Below are positions 7,174 through 15,495 of a DNA stretch of 64,000 nt, one piece after another. The translations under genes were made by a program, and so were the position numbers. The DNA is from Modestobacter altitudinis. GTDB taxonomy: Bacteria; Actinomycetota; Actinomycetes; Mycobacteriales; Geodermatophilaceae. Location: NCBI RefSeq assembly GCF_005930475.1, contig NZ_SJEW01000016.1, positions 1 to 64,000 on the forward strand. The letters run 5' to 3'. The notes below the pieces were generated by a model. It was not told the DNA's origin. It made no database searches and was given only the letters and a program-made list of their open reading frames with translations. Each line of letters starts with the position of its first letter. Positions within the stretch are counted from its first letter, which is position 1.

Positions 7174-8280
7174 ATGACCGCATCCACCCTGGAGGGCTCC
7201 ACGCCTCCGCCCGCCCGCGGACCCCGTCCCGAGCGAGCCCGTGACCGGTCGGTCAGCGTCTACGCCGAGCTGTCCCAGCAGGTCAAGGACGCCGGGCTGC
7301 TGAACCGCCGCCGCCCGTACTACGTCGTGTCGATCGCGCTGACCGTCGCCGCGTTCGCCGGCGTCTGGGTCGCCATCGTCGCCGTCGGGGACTCGTGGTG
7401 GCAGCTGGCCCTCGCCGTCCTGCTCTCGCTGGTCTGCACCCAGTTCGGCTTCTTGGGACACGACACCGCGCACCGTCAGGCGTTCGGCTCGCACCGGGTC
7501 AACGAGTGGTCGGCGCGGGTGCTGTCCTGCGGCTTCGCCGGCATCGGCTACGGCTGGTGGATGCAGAAGCACAACCGGCACCACAACGCCCCGAACCAGA
7601 TGGGCAAGGACCCCGACATCGTGTCGGAGGTGCTCGCCTTCACCCCGGACGACGCCGCCGAGCGGACCACCGGCCTGCGTGGCTGGTTCACCCGCCACCA
7701 GGGCTGGGCGTTCTTCCCGCTGCTGTGCTTCGAGGGCGCGGCGCTGCACGCCAACAGCATCGCCACGCTGGTCCGGGACAAGTCGATGCCGCACCGCCGG
7801 CTCGAGGTCGCCATCATCGCGCTGCGGCTCGGGCTCTTCGTCGCCGCGGTGTTCCTGGTCATGCCGCCGCTGCTGGCCGTGGGCTTCATCGTCGTCCAGC
7901 AGGCGGTCTTCGGTCTGCTCCTGGGTGGGTCCTTCGCGCCCAACCACAAGGGCATGCCGGTCGTCCCGAAGAACGCCAAGGTCGACTTCCTGCGCCGCCA
8001 GGTCCTCATGTCCCGCAACATCCGGGGTGGCCTGCTGACCGACTTCATGATGGGCGGGCTGAACTACCAGATCGAGCACCACCTGTTCCCCAGCATGCCG
8101 CGGCCGAACCTGCGCAAGGTCCAGCCGATGGTGCGCGCGCACTGCGAGAAGCACGGGATCAGCTACACCGAGACGTCGCTGGTCGGGTCCTACCGGATGG
8201 TCGTCCGGTACCTGAACCGGGTGGGCCTGGGCGAGCGCGACCCGTTCGTCTGCCCGCTGGTGCAGTCCGTCCGCAACTGA
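7174..8280 (+). CDS. Acyl-CoA / membrane fatty acid desaturase
   Basis: A 368-residue integral-membrane di-iron desaturase that inserts a cis double bond into fatty acyl chains. The three histidine boxes are HDTAH (96-100), HNRHH (133-137) and QIEHH (about 311-315), the last with the Q-x-x-HH form. Hydrophobic pairs lie near 50-90 and 215-260. Start chosen as ATG 7174 after AGAGAGAG; an in-frame ATG at 7090 would add 28 Arg/Pro-rich residues with no leader value. It resembles mycobacterial DesA3-like enzymes. A ferredoxin or reductase partner is not adjacent. Confidence 0.92.
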   Translation: MTASTLEGSTPPPARGPRPERARDRSVSVYAELSQQVKDAGLLNRRRPYYVVSIALTVAAFAGVWVAIVAVGDSWWQLALAVLLSLVCTQFGFLGHDTAHRQAFGSHRVNEWSARVLSCGFAGIGYGWWMQKHNRHHNAPNQMGKDPDIVSEVLAFTPDDAAERTTGLRGWFTRHQGWAFFPLLCFEGAALHANSIATLVRDKSMPHRRLEVAIIALRLGLFVAAVFLVMPPLLAVGFIVVQQAVFGLLLGGSFAPNHKGMPVVPKNAKVDFLRRQVLMSRNIRGGLLTDFMMGGLNYQIEHHLFPSMPRPNLRKVQPMVRAHCEKHGISYTETSLVGSYRMVVRYLNRVGLGERDPFVCPLVQSVRN

Positions 8281-8285
8281 GAGGA

Positions 8286-8338
8286 CCCCGCTGCCCCCCA
8301 CCACTCACACGCTCGCGGCGGGGCCCTGCAACGGGGCC
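8286..8338. terminator. Convergent terminator hairpins
   Basis: CCCCGC (8286-8291) pairs with GCGGGG (8318-8323), and GGCCC with GGGCC around TGCAACG up to 8338. The structures fill the gap between the convergent desaturase and sigma-factor stops. No T-tract is present. Confidence 0.5.
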
Positions 8339-8339
8339 G

Positions 8340-8996
8340 CTACAAGCTCAGCGCGACCAGCACGACGATCGCGACCAGCACCGCGGCCAGGGCGAGCAGG
8401 CCGAGCCGGTGGCTGCGCCGGTCGCGGGCGCCCTCCCGGACCCAGCGGAGGGCGTCGTCCGGGGTGGTGACCTGCTCCGCCCGCAGGGCCAGGCTACTGG
8501 CCAGCCGGGGACCGTCGGTGCCGAGGGCGTCGAGGCCGCGGGCGATGGCGCCGGTGACCGTGTCGACCGGGGAGCCGAGCGCGTCGGCGGTGTCGGCCAC
8601 CGACAGCCCCGTCCCGTACCGGAGCACCAGGGTGGCCCGCAGCTGGGGCGCGAGCCGCGCCAGCGCGGTCGACACCTCGTCCGGCGGGCCGGGGTCGGTG
8701 GGGCGCCGGGCGAAGCCGGGGAAGCCGACGGCGTTCGCCAGGACCGGGCTGTCCCCGAGCAGGTCCCCCACCCGGGACACCCGCCGCCAGCTGGTGTGCG
8801 CGGCCACCAGCTGCCGCCGGGCGGAGGCGGTGGCGGCGTCCTGGTCGTCGAACCGGCCCCAGGCCTGCTCGGTGGTGATCAGCGCGCCCTGCAGCAGATC
8901 GCGCGCCTCCACCCGGTCGCCGGTCAGCAGGTACGCCGTCCGCAGCAGCCCGGCCGACCGGTCGGTCACGAACTCCTCGAACGACCCCGCGCTCAC
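8340..8996 (-). CDS. SigE-family ECF-like sigma factor with C-terminal membrane anchor
   Basis: About 218 residues. The N-terminal sigma region 2-like part (FVTDRSAGLLRTAYLLTGDRVEARDLLQ, about 7-34) is typical of the actinobacterial SigE family. Region 4 follows with the HTH LSVADTADALGSPVDTVTGAIARGL (about 124-148). Unusually, the last 25 residues are a single transmembrane helix (LGLLALAAVLVAIVVLVAL). GTG 8996 overlaps the TGA of the upstream gene (GTGA), so the two are translationally coupled. A membrane-tethered sigma factor may carry its own anchor instead of using a separate anti-sigma factor. It could be a degenerate regulator; the -10 recognition helix looks acidic. Confidence 0.7.
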   Translation of the reverse strand: MSAGSFEEFVTDRSAGLLRTAYLLTGDRVEARDLLQGALITTEQAWGRFDDQDAATASARRQLVAAHTSWRRVSRVGDLLGDSPVLANAVGFPGFARRPTDPGPPDEVSTALARLAPQLRATLVLRYGTGLSVADTADALGSPVDTVTGAIARGLDALGTDGPRLASSLALRAEQVTTPDDALRWVREGARDRRSHRLGLLALAAVLVAIVVLVALSL

Positions 8997-9496
8997 CCGC
9001 CCGACCCGGTCCCCGCCGGTTCGGGCCAGCCGGCCAGCGAGCCGATCCAGGCCAGCGCCAGCCACGCACCGGTCAGCTGCCCGGTGCCCCTCCCGTCGGT
9101 GACGTCCAGCCGCCACGGCGCCGAGGCGTGCCGCGGCCGGCGTGACCCGCTGCCCGGCACCGCTGCGACCACCCGCCACGTCTGGACCGGCAGTCGCCGG
9201 GGCGGCCGCTCGGCGCGCCCGGACGTCGCCCAGACGCCCTCGCGGCTGGCCTGCACCTGCTCGGCGGGCGCGTCAGCCGGCCAGTGCAGCCGGACGACGC
9301 CCAGGTCCAGGTAGGCCGCTGGGTCGGCGGGCAGCGTCCAGGTCGCGGGTCGGGCGCCGGTGGACGCATCAGCGCCCAGCGTGACCACGGTCGAGACGCC
9401 CTTCAGCAACGCACCCAGCGCCCGCCCGACCCGGACCTCCGGCGGCGCGTCGTCCACGGTCCAGCCGACCAGCCGGCGCAGGTCCTCGTCGCTCAC
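8993..9496 (-). CDS. Hypothetical protein coupled to the sigma-like gene
   Basis: A 167-residue protein from GTG 9496 (VSDEDLRRLVGW); an ATG at 9514 would add six residues. The sequence has repeated aromatic beta-like segments (WTLPADPAAYLDLGVVRLHW, TWRVVAAVPG, PWRLDVTDG) and a C-terminal half-hydrophobic stretch LTGAWLALAWIGSLAGW. No signal peptide or enzyme motif is seen. Its stop overlaps the start of the anchored sigma-like gene, so it may be its partner. I do not recognise the family. Confidence 0.6.
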   Translation of the reverse strand: MSDEDLRRLVGWTVDDAPPEVRVGRALGALLKGVSTVVTLGADASTGARPATWTLPADPAAYLDLGVVRLHWPADAPAEQVQASREGVWATSGRAERPPRRLPVQTWRVVAAVPGSGSRRPRHASAPWRLDVTDGRGTGQLTGAWLALAWIGSLAGWPEPAGTGSGG

Positions 9497-9517
9497 CCGG
9501 CCAGCCTGCCGCACGGG

Positions 9518-10051
9518 CTACTGCTGCACGCGGCGGACCGCGCGGTGGGCGTCGAGGCGGTCGGTGTAGCTGGTCGCGTTGGCCCGGATCGCGGCCCGGT
9601 CGCCCTCGGTGGTCTCCCGGCGCACCTTGGCCGGCACCCCGGCGACCAGTGAGTTCGGCGGGACCTCCGCGCCCTGCATGACCACGGCCCCGGCGGCGAC
9701 GATCGAGCCGGAGCCGATGTGCGCGCCGTTGAGCACGGTGCTGCCCATCCCGATGAGCACGTCGTCGTCCACCCGGGCGCCGTGCAGCACCACGTTGTGG
9801 CCCACGGTGACCCCACGCCCGATGACCAGCGGGGCGCCGGGGTCGCTGTGCAGGGTCGAGCCGTCCTGCACGTTGGAGTCCGCGCCGATCTCGATGACCT
9901 CGGCGTCGGCACGGGCGATCGCGCCGTACCAGATGCTCGACCGCGGCCCCATCGTCACCTTGCCCACGACGACCGCCGTCGGTGCCACGAACGCCTGCTC
10001 GTCGATCTCCGGGGCGCCGAAGTCGAGCTCTCCGATGTAGCTGTCAGCCAC
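9518..10051 (-). CDS. Gamma-class carbonic anhydrase family protein
   Basis: A 177-residue left-handed beta-helix protein built from hexapeptide repeats (VGKVTMGPRSSIWYGAI, IGADSNVQDGSTLHSD, IGRGVTVGHNVVLHGA, IGMGSTVLNGAHI). Zinc-ligand histidines are present in LHSDPG, VGHNVVLHGA. The end motif NSLVAGVPAKVRRE matches the YrdA/CaiE-like subgroup. Start is GTG 10051 (VADSYIGELD); a longer frame upstream reads as Cys/Arg-rich non-coding. CO2 hydration or a related acyl/metal role is possible; activity in this subgroup is not certain. Confidence 0.85.
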   Translation of the reverse strand: MADSYIGELDFGAPEIDEQAFVAPTAVVVGKVTMGPRSSIWYGAIARADAEVIEIGADSNVQDGSTLHSDPGAPLVIGRGVTVGHNVVLHGARVDDDVLIGMGSTVLNGAHIGSGSIVAAGAVVMQGAEVPPNSLVAGVPAKVRRETTEGDRAAIRANATSYTDRLDAHRAVRRVQQ

Positions 10052-10107
10052 GCTGCTGCACTCCTCGCCGAGGTCGCGGGCGGGTCCCGCTGCTCGGGAG
10101 CAGCAGA

Positions 10108-10419
10108 TCACACCCCGCCGTCGGCACCCCACTCGGCGAGGAAGGCGGCCGGGGTGAGCTCGGCGAGGTGGCGCTGCACCAGAGCGAGCATCTCCCCGGG
10201 CACGTTGGGGTCCCCGGCCGGCACCCGCACCACCTCGGCGCCGCCGGCGCGGCGGGTCACCACCACGTCGCTGAGCGAGGGCTGCGGGAGCAGCCCCCAG
10301 GCGAGCTCGGCGGCGAACGCGGCCAGGAACCGGGCGCTCCGGGCCAGCCGGCCACCGCGGCGCGGCTGCAGCGTCGCCTCGTACACGTCGCTGGTCCGCT
10401 GGTCCGCTGCTCCGGTCAC
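10108..10419 (-). CDS. Hypothetical protein, about 103 residues
   Basis: Starts at GTG 10419 and ends 56 bases before the carbonic-anhydrase-like gene. It has a central helix (RSARFLAAFAAELAWGLL), a beta segment SDVVVTRRAGGAEVVRVPAGD and a C-terminal helical part (EMLALVQRHLAELTPAAFLAEW). No cysteine pair, signal peptide or known motif. The frame is preferred over overlapping ones because its hydrophobic pattern is regular. Function unknown. Confidence 0.55.
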   Translation of the reverse strand: MTGAADQRTSDVYEATLQPRRGGRLARSARFLAAFAAELAWGLLPQPSLSDVVVTRRAGGAEVVRVPAGDPNVPGEMLALVQRHLAELTPAAFLAEWGADGGV

Positions 10420-10444
10420 CGGGCCAGCCTGGCCGACGCAGGGG

Positions 10445-11335
10445 TCAGAGGTCGACCTCGGCCAGCACCCGGGGGATCTGCGCAGGCAGCTCGCGGGCCA
10501 GGAAGCCGAGCCGGCCGACCGTGGCGGCCAGCCGCTCCCCTGCCCGGCCGTGCAGGTAGGAGGCCCACACCGCGGCCTGGTCGGGCTCGGCCCCGCGGGC
10601 CAGCAGGCCGGCCACCACCCCGGCCCGCACGTCGCCGGAGCCGGAGACGCCCAGCCCCGCGCCGCCGCTCTCGTCCTCCCACAGCCGGCCGTCCGGACCG
10701 GCGATCCAGCTCGTCGCCCCGCCCAGGCCCACGGTGGCGTGCGCCTGCTCGGCCAGCCGCCGGGCCGCACCGGCCGGGTCGTCGTCGACCTCGTCGGGCT
10801 CCACGTGCAGCGTCAGCCCCAGCTCGGTGGGGTTGGGGGTGAGCACCACGCGGCCGGCGAGGTGGTGCAGGCACTGCGGGTCGGCGGTGACGGCGGCCAG
10901 GCCGAGGGCGTCGAGCGCGACCGGCCCCTCCAGCTCCGGCAGCAGCGCCTCGACCAGGCCCCGGGTCTCCGGCTCGTCGGCCATGCCGGGGCCGATGAGC
11001 ACGGCCGAGGCGCGCTGGGCCAGGTCGAGCAGCAGCTCCGCCGAGTCGGCGCGGATGGCACCGGCCTCGGTCGACGGGACGCCGCGGACCAGCGCCTCGG
11101 GGAGCGCGATGGACACGTGCGGGGCGACCTTCGACGGGACGACGACCTGCAGCTTCCCCGCGCCGGAGCGCAGTGCCGCCTCGGCGGCCAGGGTCACCGC
11201 GCCGAGGGTCTCCGTGCTGCCGCCGATGACCAGGATCGAGCCGCGGGACTCCTTGCCCCCGGTCGGCTCGGGCAGCCGCCAGCCCCGCAGCACCTGCGGG
11301 GTGACCAGGGTGGCGTCAGGCTGGGGACGGGACAT
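10445..11335 (-). CDS. nnrD: ADP-dependent NAD(P)H-hydrate dehydratase
   Basis: A 296-residue YjeF C-terminal-type ribokinase-fold protein that dehydrates damaged (S)-NAD(P)HX back to NAD(P)H. Visible motifs are SILVIGGSTETLGAVTLAAEAALRSGAG (about 33-60), IGPGM (113-117), the VLTPNPTELG block (about 162) and the catalytic GVSGSGDVRAGVVAGLLARG (about 227). The N-terminal epimerase domain (NnrE) is absent, so this is the stand-alone dehydratase. The usual KG in GGATSWI is replaced by GG, a small oddity in the nucleotide region. It overlaps the upstream phosphatase gene by 20 bases. Confidence 0.88.
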   Translation of the reverse strand: MSRPQPDATLVTPQVLRGWRLPEPTGGKESRGSILVIGGSTETLGAVTLAAEAALRSGAGKLQVVVPSKVAPHVSIALPEALVRGVPSTEAGAIRADSAELLLDLAQRASAVLIGPGMADEPETRGLVEALLPELEGPVALDALGLAAVTADPQCLHHLAGRVVLTPNPTELGLTLHVEPDEVDDDPAGAARRLAEQAHATVGLGGATSWIAGPDGRLWEDESGGAGLGVSGSGDVRAGVVAGLLARGAEPDQAAVWASYLHGRAGERLAATVGRLGFLARELPAQIPRVLAEVDL

Positions 11336-12065
11336 CGTTCTCCTCGGTCACGGGGGCCTCGTCGTCCGGGTGGTCGTCGAGGTGCTCGACACCGTTGAAG
11401 GTGACGAGCCGGAAGCGCCCGTCGGACGCCTCGTAGCGGGTCACCGAGGTGTTGGCGATCTGGTCGCCCCGGTCGATCTCCAGCAGCTGGCTCTCGGTGA
11501 GCTCCTCCAGCACGTACCGGAAGACCATGACCACGGCCTGGTGCGAGACGCACAGCAGCCGCTCGCCGTCGTGCCGCAGCGCCTCGGTGGCCAGCAGGCT
11601 GCGCACCCGCAGGGCGACGTCGGCCCAGCTCTCGCCGCCCGGCGGCCGGTAGTAGAACTTGCCGAGCAGGTCGCGGCGGCGCGCCTCGTCGGGGTACTCC
11701 TCGCGGATCCCCTCCCGGGTCATCCCGTCGAAGGCGCCGAAGTCCCGCTCCCGCAGCCGTTCGTCGTACCGGATGGTCAGCTCCGCCCCGCTGGCCGCCA
11801 CCGCCCGCTGCGCCGTGGCCGCCGCCCGGGCGAACGGGGAGCTGAGCACGGTGGTCGGCCGGTCGCCGGCGGGCAGCCCCGCCAGCCACGCGCCGAGCGC
11901 GTCGGCCTGGGACTCACCGGTGGGCGACAGCGGGACGTCGGGGTCCCGGACGTCGAGCTCGAGCCGGCCCGAGCCCTGCTCGTGGGCCTGGGCATCGGCC
12001 AGGTTGCCCATGCTCTCGCCGTGGCGGACCAGCCACAGCGCGGTGGGGCCCGGTGACTGCGCCAT
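11316..12065 (-). CDS. Histidine phosphatase family protein
   Basis: A 249-residue phosphoglycerate-mutase-like phosphatase. The RHGE motif lies at 14-17 with the phospho-accepting His15, the second Arg in SSPFARAAATAQ and the second catalytic His in CVSHQAVVMVF. The family removes phosphate from small molecules or proteins; the substrate is unknown. The C-terminal 20 residues are acidic and probably disordered, encoded in the overlap with the NAD(P)HX dehydratase gene. The overlap suggests joint expression. Confidence 0.85.
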   Translation of the reverse strand: MAQSPGPTALWLVRHGESMGNLADAQAHEQGSGRLELDVRDPDVPLSPTGESQADALGAWLAGLPAGDRPTTVLSSPFARAAATAQRAVAASGAELTIRYDERLRERDFGAFDGMTREGIREEYPDEARRRDLLGKFYYRPPGGESWADVALRVRSLLATEALRHDGERLLCVSHQAVVMVFRYVLEELTESQLLEIDRGDQIANTSVTRYEASDGRFRLVTFNGVEHLDDHPDDEAPVTEENDVPSPA

Positions 12066-12189
12066 GGAGAGTCCCCGTCCGTCGTCGCGGCGCCGCTGCT
12101 CGGCCCGTCCGCTGGGCCGTAGCCGAGGGGGACGGCGGTCAAACCGCCGGGTGCTGGACGGCGGCGGGCGCGGTCACCACGATGGGGCC

Positions 12190-12771
12190 GTGGCCGACGA
12201 CACGACCTTCGAGACGCGCGCGTTCCCCAGCGCGGCCGACTTCGACGCCTGGCTGGCCACCGAGCACGACCGAGCGCCCGGCCTCTTCGTCAAGATCGCG
12301 AAGAAGTCCGCGGGGATCCCCTCGCTCACCGCGGCCGAGGCGGTCGAGGTGGCGCTGTGCCACGGCTGGATCGACGGCCGCGGCAACCGGGTGGACGACG
12401 ACTGGTTCACCGTCCGGTACACCCCGCGGCGGCCCAGGAGCGTCTGGTCGCAGAAGAACGTGGAGACGGTGGCCCGGCTGATCGCCGACGGGCGGATGCG
12501 ACCGGCCGGGCTGGCGGCGGTGGAGGCCGCGCAGGCCGACGGGCGCTGGGACCGCGCCTACGCGGGGCCCGCGACGATCACCGTGCCCGACGACCTGGTC
12601 GCCGCACTGGCCGCCGAGCCCGCGGCGGAGTCGTTCTTCGCCGGGCTGGACAGGACGAGCCGGTACGCCGTCCTGTGGCGGGTGCACACCGCCGCCACCC
12701 CGCAGACCCGGGCGAACCGCATCGCTGCCTGCGTCCAGATGCTCGCGGAGGGTCGCCGCTTCCACGGTTGA
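12190..12771 (+). CDS. YdeI/OmpD-associated family protein
   Basis: A 193-residue protein from GTG 12190. The motifs FETRAFPSAADFDAWLATEH, GLFVKIAKKSAGIPSLTAAEAVEVALCHGWIDG and RPRSVWSQKNVETVARL are those of the YdeI (bacteriocin-protection) family, whose C-terminal half is a helical YdeI/OmpD-associated domain. Its biochemical role is not established. A cluster of basic residues (YTPRRPR) suggests an anionic ligand. It is a lone gene, divergent from the phosphatase. Confidence 0.8.
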   Translation: MADDTTFETRAFPSAADFDAWLATEHDRAPGLFVKIAKKSAGIPSLTAAEAVEVALCHGWIDGRGNRVDDDWFTVRYTPRRPRSVWSQKNVETVARLIADGRMRPAGLAAVEAAQADGRWDRAYAGPATITVPDDLVAALAAEPAAESFFAGLDRTSRYAVLWRVHTAATPQTRANRIAACVQMLAEGRRFHG

Positions 12772-12899
12772 GGCGCGTGTCGCGCCCGCGAGGTCGTTCC
12801 GGACGACGACGACCACCTCACCTGCAGGTCCGCTCCGCTAGGAACGCCCAGGACCCGTGCCCGGCGGGACGGCAGTGGGACGACCCAGGAGGCTCCTCC

Positions 12900-14240
12900 G
12901 TGACCAGCACGCTCGACCAGCTCACCGGCACCGTGCACCGCCCCGGCGACCCGGGGTACCCGGCCGCGGTGACCGGGTACAACCTCGCCGTCGTGCACGC
13001 GCCCGCCCTCGTCGTGGAGGCGCAGACGGTCGACGACGTCGTCACCGCCGTCCGGTACGCCGCCGCCGAGGGTCTCGCGGTGACGGTGCAGAACACCGGT
13101 CACGGCGCCCGCCACCCCGTCGGCCCGGACACCCTGCTGCTGCGCACCGGCGCGCTGGACGGCGTGGCGGTGGACCCCGTCGGCCGCACCGTGACCGTCG
13201 GCGCCGGCGTCACCAGCGGCCAGGTCGTGGCCGCCGCCGCGCCGCACGGGCTGGCGCTGGTGGCCGGCGCCGCACCCTCGGTCGGCGTGGTCGGGATGGC
13301 CACCGGGGGCGGCATGGGCCCGCTGGCCCGGGCGCTGGGCTTCGCCGCGGACCGGGTCCGCAGCTTCGAGGTGGTGACCGCGGACGGCGAGCAGCGGCAC
13401 GTGGCCGCCGACAGCGAGCCTGACCTCTTCTTCGCCCTGCGGGGCGGCGGTGGCGGTGTCGCCGTGATCACCGCGCTGACCGCGGACCTGGTCGAGCTGC
13501 CCGGCTTCTGGGGCGGTGCGGTGTTCTTCCCCGGCGCGCACGCGGCCGCCGTCCTGCACGCCTGGCGGACCTGGGCGCCCACGCTGCCCACCGAGGTGAC
13601 CACCTCGATCGCGCTGCTCCGGCTGCCGGACCTGCCCGACCTCCCCCCTCCGCTGCGCGGGCAGTTCCTGGTCCACCTGCGGATCGCCTCGACCGGATCG
13701 CCGGACGACGGCGCGGCCCTGCTCGCGCCGATGCGGGCGGTGGCCCCGGTGGTGGTCGACACCGTCGGCCCGAGGCCGTACACCGAGATCGGTGCCGTCC
13801 ACCTCGACCCCGAGCAACCAGCCCCGACCGCCGATTCCGGCTGCCTGCTCGGCGGGCTGCCCGCCGCGGCGGTCGACGCGCTGCTCGCCGTGGCCGGGCC
13901 GGGGGTCGAGACCCCGCTGCTGGCGGTGGAGCTGCGTCAGCTCGGTGGCGCGCTGGCGGTGCGCCCGGAGGTGCCGGACGCGGTGAGCGGCCGGGACGCC
14001 GCCTTCTCGCTGTTCGCGGTCGGCGTGCTGGCCCCACCGGTCGCCGCGCAGGTGCCGGCCGCCGTCCGCGCTGCGGTGGCCGCGCTGGCGCCGTGGCGCT
14101 CCGGTCTGCAGTACGGCTTCGCAGCCGGCCAGGACCTCACCGAGGCGTGGACCCCCTCGGTCCTGGCGCGGCTGCGTCGGGTCACCCGCGACCGCGACCC
14201 GGACGGCCTGTTCCGCGCCGCCCAGCAGCTCCCGGCCTAG
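12900..14240 (+). CDS. FAD-binding (PCMH/BBE-type) oxidoreductase
   Basis: A 446-residue flavoprotein of the VAO/BBE family. The FAD-binding N-terminal domain shows VEAQTVDDVVTAVRYAAAEGLAVTVQNTGHGA, where the His in TGHG could bind FAD covalently, then GVVGMATGGGMGPLARALGFAADRV and DLFFALRGGGGGVAVIT. The C-terminal NPDGLF-like DRDPDGLFRA matches the berberine-bridge ending. Such enzymes oxidise alcohols, sugars or alkaloid-like compounds using O2. GTG 12900 has the strong Shine-Dalgarno CCAGGAGG. Substrate unknown; no partner gene. Confidence 0.88.
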   Translation: MTSTLDQLTGTVHRPGDPGYPAAVTGYNLAVVHAPALVVEAQTVDDVVTAVRYAAAEGLAVTVQNTGHGARHPVGPDTLLLRTGALDGVAVDPVGRTVTVGAGVTSGQVVAAAAPHGLALVAGAAPSVGVVGMATGGGMGPLARALGFAADRVRSFEVVTADGEQRHVAADSEPDLFFALRGGGGGVAVITALTADLVELPGFWGGAVFFPGAHAAAVLHAWRTWAPTLPTEVTTSIALLRLPDLPDLPPPLRGQFLVHLRIASTGSPDDGAALLAPMRAVAPVVVDTVGPRPYTEIGAVHLDPEQPAPTADSGCLLGGLPAAAVDALLAVAGPGVETPLLAVELRQLGGALAVRPEVPDAVSGRDAAFSLFAVGVLAPPVAAQVPAAVRAAVAALAPWRSGLQYGFAAGQDLTEAWTPSVLARLRRVTRDRDPDGLFRAAQQLPA

Positions 14241-14252
14241 CCCGTGCCGTCC

Positions 14253-14336
14253 GGGATCAGGTCACCTGATCATGTGTGCTCCTGGCTCACCGCACACCGT
14301 GAGCCAGGAGCAAGCACGATCAGGTGACCTGATCCC
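14253..14336. terminator. Nested 84-base palindrome between convergent genes
   Basis: GGGATCAGGTCACCTGATC at 14253-14271 pairs with its inverse at the other end (14318-14336), and inside it GCTCCTGGCTCAC pairs with GTGAGCCAGGAGC. Each outer arm is itself a palindrome (GATCAGGT-N-ACCTGATC), so the element could also form a cruciform with three stems. It lies between the convergent FAD oxidoreductase and NlpC/P60 genes and probably terminates both. Confidence 0.75.
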
Positions 14337-14361
14337 GCGCGAGGGGCAGGAGAGTTCCCGG

Positions 14362-15363
14362 CTACCCCGTGACGCGGCGGGCGCCGACGTAGCCGCCCTT
14401 GTCCACGCTGGTGACGGCGACCGGCTTGCCGGTCACGCTGGCGTGCACCATCTGGCCGTTGCCGATGTAGAGGCCGACGTGGCTGACCGGGGAGTAGAAG
14501 AACACCAGGTCACCGGGCTGCAGCTCGGCCCGGGAGACCGCCACGCCCATCGTGGACTGGGCACGGCTGGAGTGCGGCAGGGTGATCCCGGCAGCGGCGT
14601 AGGCGTACATCGTCAGGCCGGAGCAGTCGAAGGTGTCCGGGCCGCTGGCGCCGACGCCGTACATGTCCCCGACCTGGGCCAGCGCGGTCCGCACCGCGGC
14701 CCCGGCGGCGGCGGTCGGCGCGGGGGCCGGGCTGGCGGTGACCTCGGGGCCGGCCAGCACGGTCTGCACCCGCACCTGGTCGGCGGCCGACAGCCGGGAC
14801 AGGTCGGCCTGGTAGCCGGCCAGCTCGTCCTTCAGCTGCGCCTTCTGCGACTCCAGGTCCGCCGCGGCCGCGGTGGCGGCGACAGCGGCGGCGTCGGCGG
14901 ACCGCTGGGCCTCGTCGGCGGCGGTCCGCGCGGCGGTCGCCTGCGCGACGATCGCGTCGGCGTGCGAGGCCAGCTGGTCGAGGGTGTTCATCTGCTGGAT
15001 CAGGTCGTCGGCCGAGCCGCTGGTGAGGAAGGCGGCCAGCCGGCCGCGGGTGGTGCCGACGTACCCGGTCTGCGCGATCGCCCGCAGCTCCGGCTCCAGG
15101 GCGTCGAGCTGCACCTGGGCCTGGGCGGCCGCTGCGGCGGCGGCGGTCGCGGCCACCTGCTGCTGCTCGGCGGACGCCGCGGCCTGGTTGACCTCCTCGC
15201 CGACCTGCTCGAGCTGCTGCCCGGTGTCGGCGACGGCCTGCCGGGCCTGCTCGGCGGTTGCCGGGGCGGCGGAGCTGGTCGTCGGGGTGAGGACGACGGC
15301 GACACCGGCGGTCAGCGCGAGGGCGGCGGCGCGCGTCCACCGTCGCGTGGTCGATCGGGTCAC
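14362..15363 (-). CDS. Secreted NlpC/P60 (C40) peptidoglycan hydrolase with coiled coil
   Basis: A 333-residue exported protein: signal peptide (about 1-32, LALTAGVAVVLTPTTSSAAPA), a long Ala/Gln-rich coiled coil (about 35-200), a Pro/Ala linker, and a C-terminal NlpC/P60 domain. The catalytic Cys is in FDCSGL (about 246), the His in SHVGLYIG and the third polar residue in MVHA. It resembles RipA/RipC D-glutamyl-endopeptidases that split septal peptidoglycan; the coiled coil may dock to FtsX. Start is GTG 15363. A structured 5' leader and a TTGACA element lie upstream. Confidence 0.9.
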   Translation of the reverse strand: MTRSTTRRWTRAAALALTAGVAVVLTPTTSSAAPATAEQARQAVADTGQQLEQVGEEVNQAAASAEQQQVAATAAAAAAAQAQVQLDALEPELRAIAQTGYVGTTRGRLAAFLTSGSADDLIQQMNTLDQLASHADAIVAQATAARTAADEAQRSADAAAVAATAAAADLESQKAQLKDELAGYQADLSRLSAADQVRVQTVLAGPEVTASPAPAPTAAAGAAVRTALAQVGDMYGVGASGPDTFDCSGLTMYAYAAAGITLPHSSRAQSTMGVAVSRAELQPGDLVFFYSPVSHVGLYIGNGQMVHASVTGKPVAVTSVDKGGYVGARRVTG

Positions 15364-15372
15364 GAGGGGCCT

Positions 15373-15428
15373 CCGTCTGCGCGCGTCGCGCCCGGGGAGG
15401 GGCGACGGGCTCCGCGCGCGTCAGACGG
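15373..15428 (-). promoter_or_regulatory. Large 5'-leader hairpin of the NlpC/P60 gene
   Basis: CCGTCT with the adjacent GCGCGC run pairs with GCGCGC-AGACGG across 56 bases, directly upstream of the GTG start and downstream of the promoter. Hydrolase genes of this type are riboswitch-controlled (c-di-AMP) in some actinobacteria, but I do not see the ydaO consensus here. Confidence 0.35.
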
Positions 15429-15455
15429 AAGGTAGGGAGATCGTGCCGTTGTCAA
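15429..15455 (-). promoter_or_regulatory. Candidate promoter of the NlpC/P60 gene
   Basis: On the - strand TTGACA (15455-15450) is followed after 15 bases by TACCTT (15434-15429). A perfect TTGACA is rare in this GC-rich window; the spacer is shorter than the ideal 17. Confidence 0.4.
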
Positions 15456-15495
15456 GAGCTCCGGCGCGCCGGGACCGATCGGTCCGCAGCGGACC

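Noticed and set aside
15364-15495. ydaO (c-di-AMP) riboswitch before the NlpC/P60 gene
   Set aside because: The leader is too short and lacks the conserved ydaO core; only a large hairpin is seen.
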